From the NCBI GenBank assembly GCA_903856085.1, contig CAIOAT010000012.1, forward strand, positions 1-39,019: a stretch of DNA of 39,019 nt, in the 5' to 3' direction. Shown in pieces: positions 16,815-23,501 of this stretch (the first letter of the stretch is position 1; each line of letters opens with the position of its first letter). Both the position numbers and the translations under genes were made by a program. The stretch comes from Candidatus Omnitrophota bacterium (lineage in GTDB: Bacteria > Omnitrophota > Omnitrophia > Omnitrophales > Aquincolibacteriaceae). Under the pieces are notes generated by a model. That model saw nothing but the letters and a program-made list of their open reading frames with translations, was not told the origin of the DNA and did no database searches.

Positions 16815-18239
16815 TTGGATCCGAAAGCTATTTTTTTGAAGAAACGGGACGGTCTCTCTGGAGTTTTGAAGGGGCTGTCCCGTTTTTTTATAATCCTACC
16901 CTGTATTTTTTTGCCGGCCGTTATTTCAGGCTGCGGGTCTGCGACCTATCCGGAAGCTCGTTGCAAAGAGGCCCTCCAGGAGATCGCCCTCAAGGAATAT
17001 AAGATCCCTCACATTGAAGTCGAATTCGTGGGAACAACTCTCGGGGTGTTCTTGCCACTCGATAAAATTTTTGCGGCTGATCTTAAAGAGGCCTTGATGA
17101 GCGGAAAAGTGACAGACATGGAAAGTCTTTTCCAGCCGACGGAAGAAGCTATCGATAAGGTCGAGAACATCCTTTTTTCCATGTCACGGATCATGCTCAG
17201 CACGGACAAAAAGATCGATTTTTATTACCTGCAGGCCACGGATGTCGAAAAAAGCGGCATGGATCTGACCTTCATCGGGCAGATCGATGATCTTAAGAGA
17301 GTGCGGTTTTGGGACATTCCGCGCAGTGAATACCGCAAACGCATCATTCATGATCTTCACATGAACCGGGCCGCGCTTTGGCACCGGCCTGTGCGGCATT
17401 TTTTCAAAGATCTGAATGAGGCCACGGTCAAGGATGTTCAAGACCGTTATTTCCCCAATACTTCTCAGGCGAAATGGGCGGGGGAATTCTTTTTCACGGA
17501 TGCCGGTGGCGTGGAGGTGTCCTACGGCCGCGCGAAATGGACGATCCTGGATTTGAAAAGTATTCCGATTCAGGATAATGACATCGTGGTCTATGCCAAG
17601 GTCGAGGTTGCCCCCAAAGATCCTAAAGATACGGGTCTTAAACCTAAGGTGATGGAGTATTTGTTCCAGGTCTCGACCGCGGGCGATACGGAAAAGATAC
17701 GCCGGATCATCCCGATGGCTTATCTGGATGACAAGGCCGCTACGCCTGATTTCACGTTCACTCGCGACATGGTCGCCAAGAGTCTTCCGAATTGGGAAAC
17801 GGAATTCAAGACACCGGACATTACGACCGGGGATTTTCTCTCACGCCAGTTCACGCGGCGGTTTCAGATGATGGCCGCTGAAGATGAACGGATCGCCAAT
17901 ACTTTTCCGACCATTAAGCTGGTGGTTCGCTTTGAACCTCCGCCCCAGCAGTGTTTTCTTTTCAACGCGGTGGCTCCGTTGCGGGACCCGAAAGAAGTGG
18001 CTTATACCCCTGGCCGGGGACTTCATGAGGACGTGCTTTATTTCTGGGATCATGTGGCCCGGGAATTCGTGGAAGTGCTGCGAAGTTATAGTTTTCAGGA
18101 TTATAAGTCTTTGAAATTCCAGTTGTCCCAGGGCGGAAAGTTGCTGACCTGGACCGCGACGCGGGAAGATCTCGAGCTTTTCCGTCGCCATAAGAAGACG
18201 CTTCAGGATATCCTCGTTTTGTCTGTAGAAAACGGCTAA
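16815..18239 (+). CDS. lipoprotein of unknown function
   Basis: The product has about 474 residues from TTG 16815. A signal peptide with lipobox VISGC ends near residue 40 of this frame, so the mature protein is a lipid-anchored envelope protein of about 435 residues. I recognise no domain; it has mixed alpha/beta composition. The start is uncertain: TTG 16815 is 4 bases after the FtsH-like stop, and TTG 16836 and TTG 16866 are alternatives. All lie in or before a strong terminator hairpin (16842-16889) that overlaps the signal-peptide codons. Position next to the FtsH-like protease suggests a linked envelope role (inference). A terminator follows its stop codon. Confidence 0.75.
   Translation: MDPKAIFLKKRDGLSGVLKGLSRFFIILPCIFLPAVISGCGSATYPEARCKEALQEIALKEYKIPHIEVEFVGTTLGVFLPLDKIFAADLKEALMSGKVTDMESLFQPTEEAIDKVENILFSMSRIMLSTDKKIDFYYLQATDVEKSGMDLTFIGQIDDLKRVRFWDIPRSEYRKRIIHDLHMNRAALWHRPVRHFFKDLNEATVKDVQDRYFPNTSQAKWAGEFFFTDAGGVEVSYGRAKWTILDLKSIPIQDNDIVVYAKVEVAPKDPKDTGLKPKVMEYLFQVSTAGDTEKIRRIIPMAYLDDKAATPDFTFTRDMVAKSLPNWETEFKTPDITTGDFLSRQFTRRFQMMAAEDERIANTFPTIKLVVRFEPPPQQCFLFNAVAPLRDPKEVAYTPGRGLHEDVLYFWDHVAREFVEVLRSYSFQDYKSLKFQLSQGGKLLTWTATREDLELFRRHKKTLQDILVLSVENG
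16842..16889 (+). terminator. strong intrinsic terminator overlapping a gene start
   Basis: AAACGGGAC (16842-16850) pairs exactly with GTCCCGTTT (16877-16885). With G-U pairs the stem extends to about 16 bp (16842-16857 with 16870-16885). The loop is 12 bases and the T tract runs through 16889. It would end the FtsH-like transcript but lies inside the first codons of the following lipoprotein frame. Confidence 0.8.
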
Positions 18240-18277
18240 GACTTTTCTATCGCCTTAGAACCGTTTTATTTGTTTTT
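18229..18277 (+). terminator. intrinsic terminator after the lipoprotein gene
   Basis: AAAACGGCTAAG (18229-18240, including the stop codon) pairs with CTTAGAACCGTTTT (18254-18267) with a two-base bulge. A T-rich tail runs to 18277. A separate perfect inverted repeat, ATGGGGC/GCCCCAT, follows at 18278-18294. Confidence 0.7.
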
Positions 18278-18358
18278 ATGGGGCACAGCCCCATCCTTTG
18301 AGTCTCTGGAATCCATAGTAACGCCGTTCTAGCTTTTGCTTTACCCCCCTGTGTGCAG

Positions 18359-18367
18359 TGGTATAAT
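18359..18367 (+). promoter_or_regulatory. extended -10 promoter for rubrerythrin
   Basis: TGGTATAAT is an extended -10 element about 75 bases before the rubrerythrin start. TTTACC 16 bases upstream of TATAAT could be a weak -35. It follows a terminator, so a new transcript is expected here. Confidence 0.6.
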
Positions 18368-18440
18368 AACGCCCTGTTCTGGAAGGAAGTCTCCCTCAAA
18401 TCTATCGTGACGGTATTTTTTTAAAAACCCGGAGGCATTT

Positions 18441-19028
18441 ATGGCGGAATTTAAAGGAAGTAAAACAGCGGAAAACCTCATGAAGGCGTTTGCCGGAGAA
18501 TCCCAGGCGAGGATGCGTTATACCTACTATGCGTCGGCGGCTTTTAAGGAAGGTTATCGCCAGATCTCCAATATCTTCCAGGAAACGGCGGATAACGAGA
18601 AAGAACATGCCAAGCTTTTTTACAAGCAACTTCTCAAAAACGGCTTGAACGGGAATCCCATCGAGATCCATGCGAGTTATCCCGTGGCTCTTGCGGATAC
18701 GCTCAGCAATCTTAAATCTGCAGCCATGGGCGAACACGAGGAATGGACGGACCTTTACCCTTCGTTTGCGGAGGCTGCGGACAAGGAAGGTTTTTCGGAT
18801 GTTGCCAAGACCTTTCGGCAGGTGTCGATGGTCGAAAAGCGGCATGAGGCACGTTATAACAAACTCCATGACGTTTTGGAGCAGCACAAGCTTTTCGTCA
18901 AAGACGGCAAGGTCTATTGGAAATGCCTCGAGTGCGGGTATATCGTCGAGGCCTCCAAAGCGCCGGAACGTTGCCCGGTCTGCGATCATCCTCAGGGGCA
19001 CTTTGAGATCTGGATCGAGAATTATTAA
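18441..19028 (+). CDS. rbr: rubrerythrin
   Basis: Rubrerythrin is a cytosolic peroxide reductase typical of anaerobes and microaerophiles. The 195 residues comprise a ferritin-like four-helix domain with a di-iron site (FAGESQARMRY with Glu20, and the EKEHAK helix near 53-58) and a C-terminal rubredoxin-like domain with Cys162, Cys165, Cys178 and Cys181 (KCLECG ... RCPVCD). All metal ligands appear intact. A good ribosome site (GGAGG) precedes the ATG. The gene lies 34 bases before the aldolase gene and is probably cotranscribed with it. Confidence 0.95.
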   Translation: MAEFKGSKTAENLMKAFAGESQARMRYTYYASAAFKEGYRQISNIFQETADNEKEHAKLFYKQLLKNGLNGNPIEIHASYPVALADTLSNLKSAAMGEHEEWTDLYPSFAEAADKEGFSDVAKTFRQVSMVEKRHEARYNKLHDVLEQHKLFVKDGKVYWKCLECGYIVEASKAPERCPVCDHPQGHFEIWIENY

Positions 19029-19062
19029 CAACAAACGTACAAACGAATAAGGAGCTAATCAA

Positions 19063-20070
19063 ATGATCTCGTATAAACAGCTTGGTTTTGTCAACACACG
19101 CGAAATGTTCCAGAAGGCTTTCAAGGGCGGTTATGCCGTCCCGGCCTATAATTTCAACAACATGGAACAGATCCAGGCGATCGTGGTGGCCTGCGTGGAA
19201 ACGCAGTCGCCCGTGATCCTTCAGGTCTCAAGCGGCGCCCGAAAATATGCCAATCAGATCCTGTTGCAGTATATGGGGCAAGGCGCCGTGGAGATGATGA
19301 AAGCGTATGCTAAAGAAAAGGGTCTCAAGCCGATTCCGATGGCATTGCACCTCGATCATGGCGATACGCTCGAGCTTGCGAAATCCTGCATCGAAACCGG
19401 ATTTTCGTCCGTCATGATCGATGGTTCCCACCATCCTTTTGAAAAAAATATCGAGTTGACCCGGCAAGTGGTGGAGTTCGCGCATAAGAACGATGTGACC
19501 GTGGAAGGAGAGCTCGGCGTGCTTGCGGGCATTGAAGATGACGTGCACGCGGAACATTCGACTTACACCGATCCCAAGGATGTCGTGAAATTCGTAAAAG
19601 AAACGAATGTGGACTCCCTTGCGATCTCGATCGGGACCTCACACGGCGCGAACAAATTCAAGCCGGCCCAGTGCACGCGAAATGCGGATGGAATATTAAT
19701 CCCGCCGCCACTTCGTTTCGATATTTTGGAAGAAATTGAACAAAAGATCCCCGGTTTTCCGATCGTGCTTCATGGTGCGTCGTCGGTTCCCGCGGAAGCC
19801 GTCAAGATCATCAATGAGAACGGCGGCGCTCTCAAGGATTCCGTCGGGATCCCGGAAGAACAGCTCCGTAAAGCGGCGAAATCGGCCGTATGCAAAGTCA
19901 ATATCGATTCCGATGGTCGCTTGTGGATGACGGCCGCGATCCGTAAAACTTTTAAAGAGAAGCCTGCGGAATTCGACCCTCGCAAGTATCTTGGACCCGC
20001 GCGCGATGCGCTGGTGGCCATGTACAAGCACAAGAACGAACAGGTGTTAGGTTCTGCCGGGAAAGCTTAA
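19063..20070 (+). CDS. fba: class II fructose-bisphosphate aldolase
   Basis: This zinc-dependent aldolase of glycolysis/gluconeogenesis cleaves fructose-1,6-bisphosphate to dihydroxyacetone phosphate and glyceraldehyde 3-phosphate. The 335-residue TIM barrel has the zinc-binding segment LHLDHGDTLE, the VEGELG strand, the phosphate-loop GTSHGANKF, and HGASSVP. AAGGAG precedes the ATG. A tagatose-bisphosphate aldolase cannot be fully excluded, because the families are close, but the sequence reads as the fructose type. Confidence 0.93.
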   Translation: MISYKQLGFVNTREMFQKAFKGGYAVPAYNFNNMEQIQAIVVACVETQSPVILQVSSGARKYANQILLQYMGQGAVEMMKAYAKEKGLKPIPMALHLDHGDTLELAKSCIETGFSSVMIDGSHHPFEKNIELTRQVVEFAHKNDVTVEGELGVLAGIEDDVHAEHSTYTDPKDVVKFVKETNVDSLAISIGTSHGANKFKPAQCTRNADGILIPPPLRFDILEEIEQKIPGFPIVLHGASSVPAEAVKIINENGGALKDSVGIPEEQLRKAAKSAVCKVNIDSDGRLWMTAAIRKTFKEKPAEFDPRKYLGPARDALVAMYKHKNEQVLGSAGKA

Positions 20071-20099
20071 AGGGCGAAATTCGCTCAAGGAGGAAGGTT

Positions 20100-20462
20100 G
20101 TGAAAAAGATCGCTTTGGCGGTAGTCGTGTTATCGTTTTTACTTTCGGTTTCGGCGTTTGCCAAGGAAACGAAAAAAGAAGAAATGCCCGGGATGTCCAT
20201 GGATCGATCTATGGGGATGCCCATGCCTGGCATGGGACCCATAATGGGGAAAACACAAATGGTCGCGACGGATGAAGGCGGTGTGATCGTGCTCGCGGGC
20301 AATAAACTTATGAAGTACGATGCGGAACTGAATCTCGTTAAAGAGGCTGAAGTGAAAATGCCGATGGGCCCCATGGACGGCAAACAGTGTCCCTTGATGG
20401 GGAAGATGATGGATCAAAGTGCTGCGCCAGCCGGTCCGGAGTCCACAGAGAAGACCTCTTAA
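20100..20462 (+). CDS. Met-rich secreted protein, possibly metal binding
   Basis: The 120-residue product has a signal peptide (KKIALAVVVLSFLLSVSAFA). Two Met-rich clusters, GMSMDRSMGMPMPGM and KMPMGPMDGKQCPLMGKMM, flank a short strand-rich core (VATDEGGVIVLAGNKLMKY) that resembles a single beta-propeller-blade motif. Met-rich periplasmic segments commonly bind Cu(I) or Ag(I); that role is inferred only from composition. GTG at 20100 follows a strong AAGGAGG site. It sits 29 bases after the aldolase gene. Confidence 0.7.
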   Translation: MKKIALAVVVLSFLLSVSAFAKETKKEEMPGMSMDRSMGMPMPGMGPIMGKTQMVATDEGGVIVLAGNKLMKYDAELNLVKEAEVKMPMGPMDGKQCPLMGKMMDQSAAPAGPESTEKTS

Positions 20463-20485
20463 GAAATTCAACCCAAAGGCTTATA

Positions 20486-21715
20486 ATGAAAAAAAAGATC
20501 AGTTTTCTGATAGCTCTATCCCTGGTCCTTTCCCAGGCGGTCTCTTTTGGAGCGGTGACTCTGCAGGACCTCCGGCTCCCGAAGGATTTTTATCCCGCCC
20601 AGTCTCCCTACGCTAAGATTCTGTCGGTTCAGGAAAACGGCAAGTTCCCTGGATTTTTGACGTTCTCGGTCAGCTCGCCTCATGGTAACTACCTGGTTCG
20701 GGGTCTGGTGAATCTTCACCAATCTCTCCATGAGATAGACGTGATCGAACAACTTAACGCAAGCGAAAGTGCCGGGGGAGGTGTGGCGGATGGCGCGGTC
20801 GATTCCATCAAGGACACCGGAACTGGACTTAAGAATCTGGCGGTTCATCCCGTGGATTCTGTGACGGGGATCGGGAAAGGGATTGGAAAGCTAGGCGGTA
20901 AGATCGGTGGGGCTTTCCGGAAAAAAGAAGAAGGAGAAAAGGGCGATAGTTTTTTTAGTTCTACGAAAAGACAGCTCGCGAAAAAGCTTGGCGTCGACGT
21001 TTATAGCCGGAACCCGGATCTTCAGGCGAAGCTTGATTCGATGGCCAAGGCGCGCATGGGCGGCCGGGGGATAGTAACGGTTGCAACTTTTTTTGTGCCC
21101 GTGGGCTTGATCGCTTCAGCGGTTATGACGGTAAGCAATATCAATAGTGCTGCCGACCAGCTGGTGAACGACAGTGATCGCGTGGACCTTTTTAAGTTGA
21201 ATAAAAAAGCGCTTTTGGATCTTGGTTTTTCGCCAGAGAAGGTAACCCGGTTTCTGAATCACCCCTATTACACGCCGCGTGAAATAACCTACTTTCGTTT
21301 CTACCTCGAAAAACTCAAGCGTGTTCAGGGTTTTGAGGTTCTCTTGGACCAGGCCAACCAAGCAGTTTCGGATATTCCGGCGGATAAGATCCTGCATGAA
21401 GTGCAGATCGCTGCGGATTCTATTGGGGATGCCCCACGAGCAATGAAGATCGTCGTGATCCCAGAAGGACTTATTCTGGCGAACGAGGACAAGGTCGCAC
21501 TGATTACGGCCTATGATTTTTTAGACAACTCCGTTCTCGGAAGTCGGGTGACTGAAAAAGCTATCAGCTTCCGTCAAACTTTGGCCAAAAGATCCGCCGA
21601 GATATGGAACGGAGGCGCTGTCACGTCGGGATTCGGCGGAGCCATTCTCATGAAAGGCATCAAGGTTCAGCGGATGTGCCTTTTTGAATCGACCGGCAAG
21701 CCAGCCGAAATTTGA
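20486..21715 (+). CDS. secreted protein of unknown function with Gly-rich loop and hydrophobic segment
   Basis: ATG 20486 is chosen because a signal peptide starts there (MKKKISFLIALSLVLSQAVS); the open frame extends upstream into the previous gene without support. The mature protein of about 390 residues has a Gly/Val-rich stretch with TGLKNLAVHPVDSVTGIGKG and a basic patch. A hydrophobic helix (VATFFVPVGLIASAVMTV) follows, then a helical C-terminal half. I do not recognise a family. The helix pattern suggests membrane association in the envelope. It is separated by 23 bases from the Met-rich gene and is followed closely by the epimerase gene. Confidence 0.75.
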   Translation: MKKKISFLIALSLVLSQAVSFGAVTLQDLRLPKDFYPAQSPYAKILSVQENGKFPGFLTFSVSSPHGNYLVRGLVNLHQSLHEIDVIEQLNASESAGGGVADGAVDSIKDTGTGLKNLAVHPVDSVTGIGKGIGKLGGKIGGAFRKKEEGEKGDSFFSSTKRQLAKKLGVDVYSRNPDLQAKLDSMAKARMGGRGIVTVATFFVPVGLIASAVMTVSNINSAADQLVNDSDRVDLFKLNKKALLDLGFSPEKVTRFLNHPYYTPREITYFRFYLEKLKRVQGFEVLLDQANQAVSDIPADKILHEVQIAADSIGDAPRAMKIVVIPEGLILANEDKVALITAYDFLDNSVLGSRVTEKAISFRQTLAKRSAEIWNGGAVTSGFGGAILMKGIKVQRMCLFESTGKPAEI

Positions 21716-21741
21716 TCGGAGCCTTGAAAGGTTCTCTCTCC

Positions 21742-22698
21742 ATGAAAAAAAAGCCACTTTGTCTTGTCACGGGAGGCGCTGGTTTTATCGGATCGAACCT
21801 CGTCGATGGGCTTCTTTCCAAAGGCTTCCGGGTCCGGGTCCTGGATAATCTTTCGACCGGTAAACGGGCGAACTTGGCGCATGTAGGATCCAAAATCGAA
21901 TTCCTCAAGGGCGATCTCCGCAGCGACATAGATGTAAGAAAAGCTGTTCGAGGGGTCCAGTATGTTTTTCATATGGGCGCCATTTCCAATGTGCCGCAAT
22001 CGGTGGATCAGCCGCTTGTGACCCACGAGGTCAATGTGACAGGGACATTCCGGCTTCTTCAGGCGAGCCTGGAAGCTGGGGTGAAACGTTTTATTTTCAC
22101 ATCCTCTTCTTCCGTCTACGGAGAAACAAGTAAGTTCCCTTCGTGTGAGGAGGATCTTCCGCGTCCTGAATCTCCTTATGCTGTTTCCAAGATCATGGGG
22201 GAATATTACTGCCGGAATTTTTCGACATTGTACGGGCTTGAGACCGTGATGCTTCGCTACTTCAATGTCTTTGGTCCGCGACAGAATCCGAAATCCCGCT
22301 ATGCGTGCGTGATCCCTATTTTTCTTAAATGTTTTTTAGAAGGAATTCCGCCCGAGGTTCACTGGGATGGGAAGCAGTCGCGTGACTTCGTCTATGTGGA
22401 CGACGTGGTTGCAGCCAATCTTCTCGCTATGAAAAAGACGGGCGTTCCCGGTGAGGCCTTCAATATCGGGAGTCACTCGGAAGTGCGGGTCATCGATTGT
22501 CTTACTGGGATACAAAAGTTTCTGGGTCTGAAAAAAGTGAAGATCGTTCACACGCCCAAACGGCAGGGCGATGTCCGGCGCACTTTCGCGGACATTAGTA
22601 AAGCCAAACGCCTTCTGGGGTTCCGGCCTTCTGTTCCCTTTGCGGCGGGGCTCCGCAAGACCGTTGTTTGGTTCCTGAAAAACCCCGACCGTTTATGA
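21742..22698 (+). CDS. NAD-dependent nucleotide-sugar epimerase, GalE/WbpP-like
   Basis: This extended short-chain dehydrogenase/reductase has 318 residues. The NAD motif TGGAGFIGSN is at 10-19, the catalytic Ser lies in SSSSVYGE (about 121-128), and YAVSK contains Tyr146 and Lys150. The sequence from FGPRQNP onward is typical of UDP-glucose or UDP-N-acetylglucosamine 4-epimerases. It probably supplies UDP-galactose-type sugars for surface polysaccharide; the substrate is not certain. ATG 21742 is preferred over TTG 21712, which overlaps the upstream stop codon, because the Rossmann fold begins directly after it. Confidence 0.9.
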   Translation: MKKKPLCLVTGGAGFIGSNLVDGLLSKGFRVRVLDNLSTGKRANLAHVGSKIEFLKGDLRSDIDVRKAVRGVQYVFHMGAISNVPQSVDQPLVTHEVNVTGTFRLLQASLEAGVKRFIFTSSSSVYGETSKFPSCEEDLPRPESPYAVSKIMGEYYCRNFSTLYGLETVMLRYFNVFGPRQNPKSRYACVIPIFLKCFLEGIPPEVHWDGKQSRDFVYVDDVVAANLLAMKKTGVPGEAFNIGSHSEVRVIDCLTGIQKFLGLKKVKIVHTPKRQGDVRRTFADISKAKRLLGFRPSVPFAAGLRKTVVWFLKNPDRL

Positions 22699-22746
22699 GT
22701 CCTCGCAGGTTTCTTCGGGAGATTTTCTAAGAAGTTCCAGAAACTG

Positions 22747-22755
22747 TGCTATAGT
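22747..22755 (+). promoter_or_regulatory. extended -10 promoter before the quinone reductase gene
   Basis: TGCTATAGT is an extended -10-like element 150 bases before the gene start. No clear -35 is seen. It would give a leader of about 140 bases. Confidence 0.45.
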
Positions 22756-22771
22756 AAAATCCATTCAGCAA

Positions 22772-22904
22772 GGGGATGCGCCCCGTTAGCGATTGGTGGC
22801 AATAGGTTTTGTCGAGATATCAGCTCATGGAAAAATTTCGCACTCTTTTTAAAATTAACAGAAGCGCTTTTGATAAGCGTTTCCTCTCTCCAACGGGGTA
22901 AACC
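22772..22904 (+). promoter_or_regulatory. possible structured 5' leader with alternative pairings and short upstream frame
   Basis: GGGG (22772-22775) can pair locally with CCCC (22781-22784). Alternatively CCCCGTT (22781-22787) can pair with AACGGGG (22892-22898), which lies just before the ATG where the ribosome would bind. A further hairpin CGCTT/AAGCG is at 22865-22879. A 24-codon frame (22827-22901) starts with ATG and ends 3 bases before the main start. It matches no riboswitch consensus I know. Confidence 0.35.
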
Positions 22905-23492
22905 ATGAAACATTTAATCGTTTATGCTCATCCGAACACCGCGAGCTTTAACCATGCCATCAAAGAAACCCTGGTTCGCGTTTTGAGGGAAAAAGGACAG
23001 GACGTTCGTGTGCGCGACCTTTACGCTCTGCATTTCGATCCAGTGCTCAAGGCGGACGATTTCCAGGCCTTTCTCGCGGGGAAAATCCCCGGCGATATCG
23101 CGATCGAACAGGACCATGTCCGCTGGGCCGATCAGCTTACGTTCCTTTATCCCATTTGGTGGGGCCGTATGCCTTCGGTGGCAGGGGGTTATATCGACCG
23201 TGTGTTCAGTAAAGGCTTCGCCTACGATTACACCGCGACGGGACCCATCGGGCTTATCCCGGGCAAGAAGGTCTTTATCCTCAATACCATGGGAGCACCG
23301 CTCGCATTTGCTGAATCTTCCGGCGGGATCAAAAGCATGGAGCAGATCATTGACAACGAAACATTCCGGTTCTGTGGCATGGAGATGGTCGGCCACAAAT
23401 ACTTTGGCTCCGTACCGACCGTGACCGATGAGGATCGCAAAAAAATGCTCGAAGAAGTCGCTGGGATCGCGGCGTCCTGGCCGGTCAAGTAG
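22905..23492 (+). CDS. flavodoxin-fold NAD(P)H:quinone oxidoreductase, MdaB/KefF-like
   Basis: This cytosolic FMN/FAD protein of 195 residues belongs to the flavodoxin-like NAD(P)H dehydrogenase (quinone) family. It would make two-electron reductions of quinones or similar acceptors for detoxification. Family marks are VYAHPNTASFNHAI at the phosphate-binding loop, FLYPIWWGRMPSV at the flavin ring contact, and YIDRVFSKGFAY. No membrane segment is present. It stands 9 bases before the HPr-kinase-like gene, so they may be cotranscribed. Confidence 0.88.
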   Translation: MKHLIVYAHPNTASFNHAIKETLVRVLREKGQDVRVRDLYALHFDPVLKADDFQAFLAGKIPGDIAIEQDHVRWADQLTFLYPIWWGRMPSVAGGYIDRVFSKGFAYDYTATGPIGLIPGKKVFILNTMGAPLAFAESSGGIKSMEQIIDNETFRFCGMEMVGHKYFGSVPTVTDEDRKKMLEEVAGIAASWPVK

Positions 23493-23501
23493 GGCGCTCA
23501 G

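Noticed and set aside
18278-18294. ATGGGGC/GCCCCAT hairpin as a terminator
   Set aside because: No T tract follows it on the + strand and none on the - strand. The better terminator is the one just upstream at 18229-18277.
22772-22810. Fluoride (crcB) riboswitch
   Set aside because: GGGGATG and CCCC recall the start of that motif, but the remaining conserved segments are not seen, and the gene downstream is not a fluoride gene.
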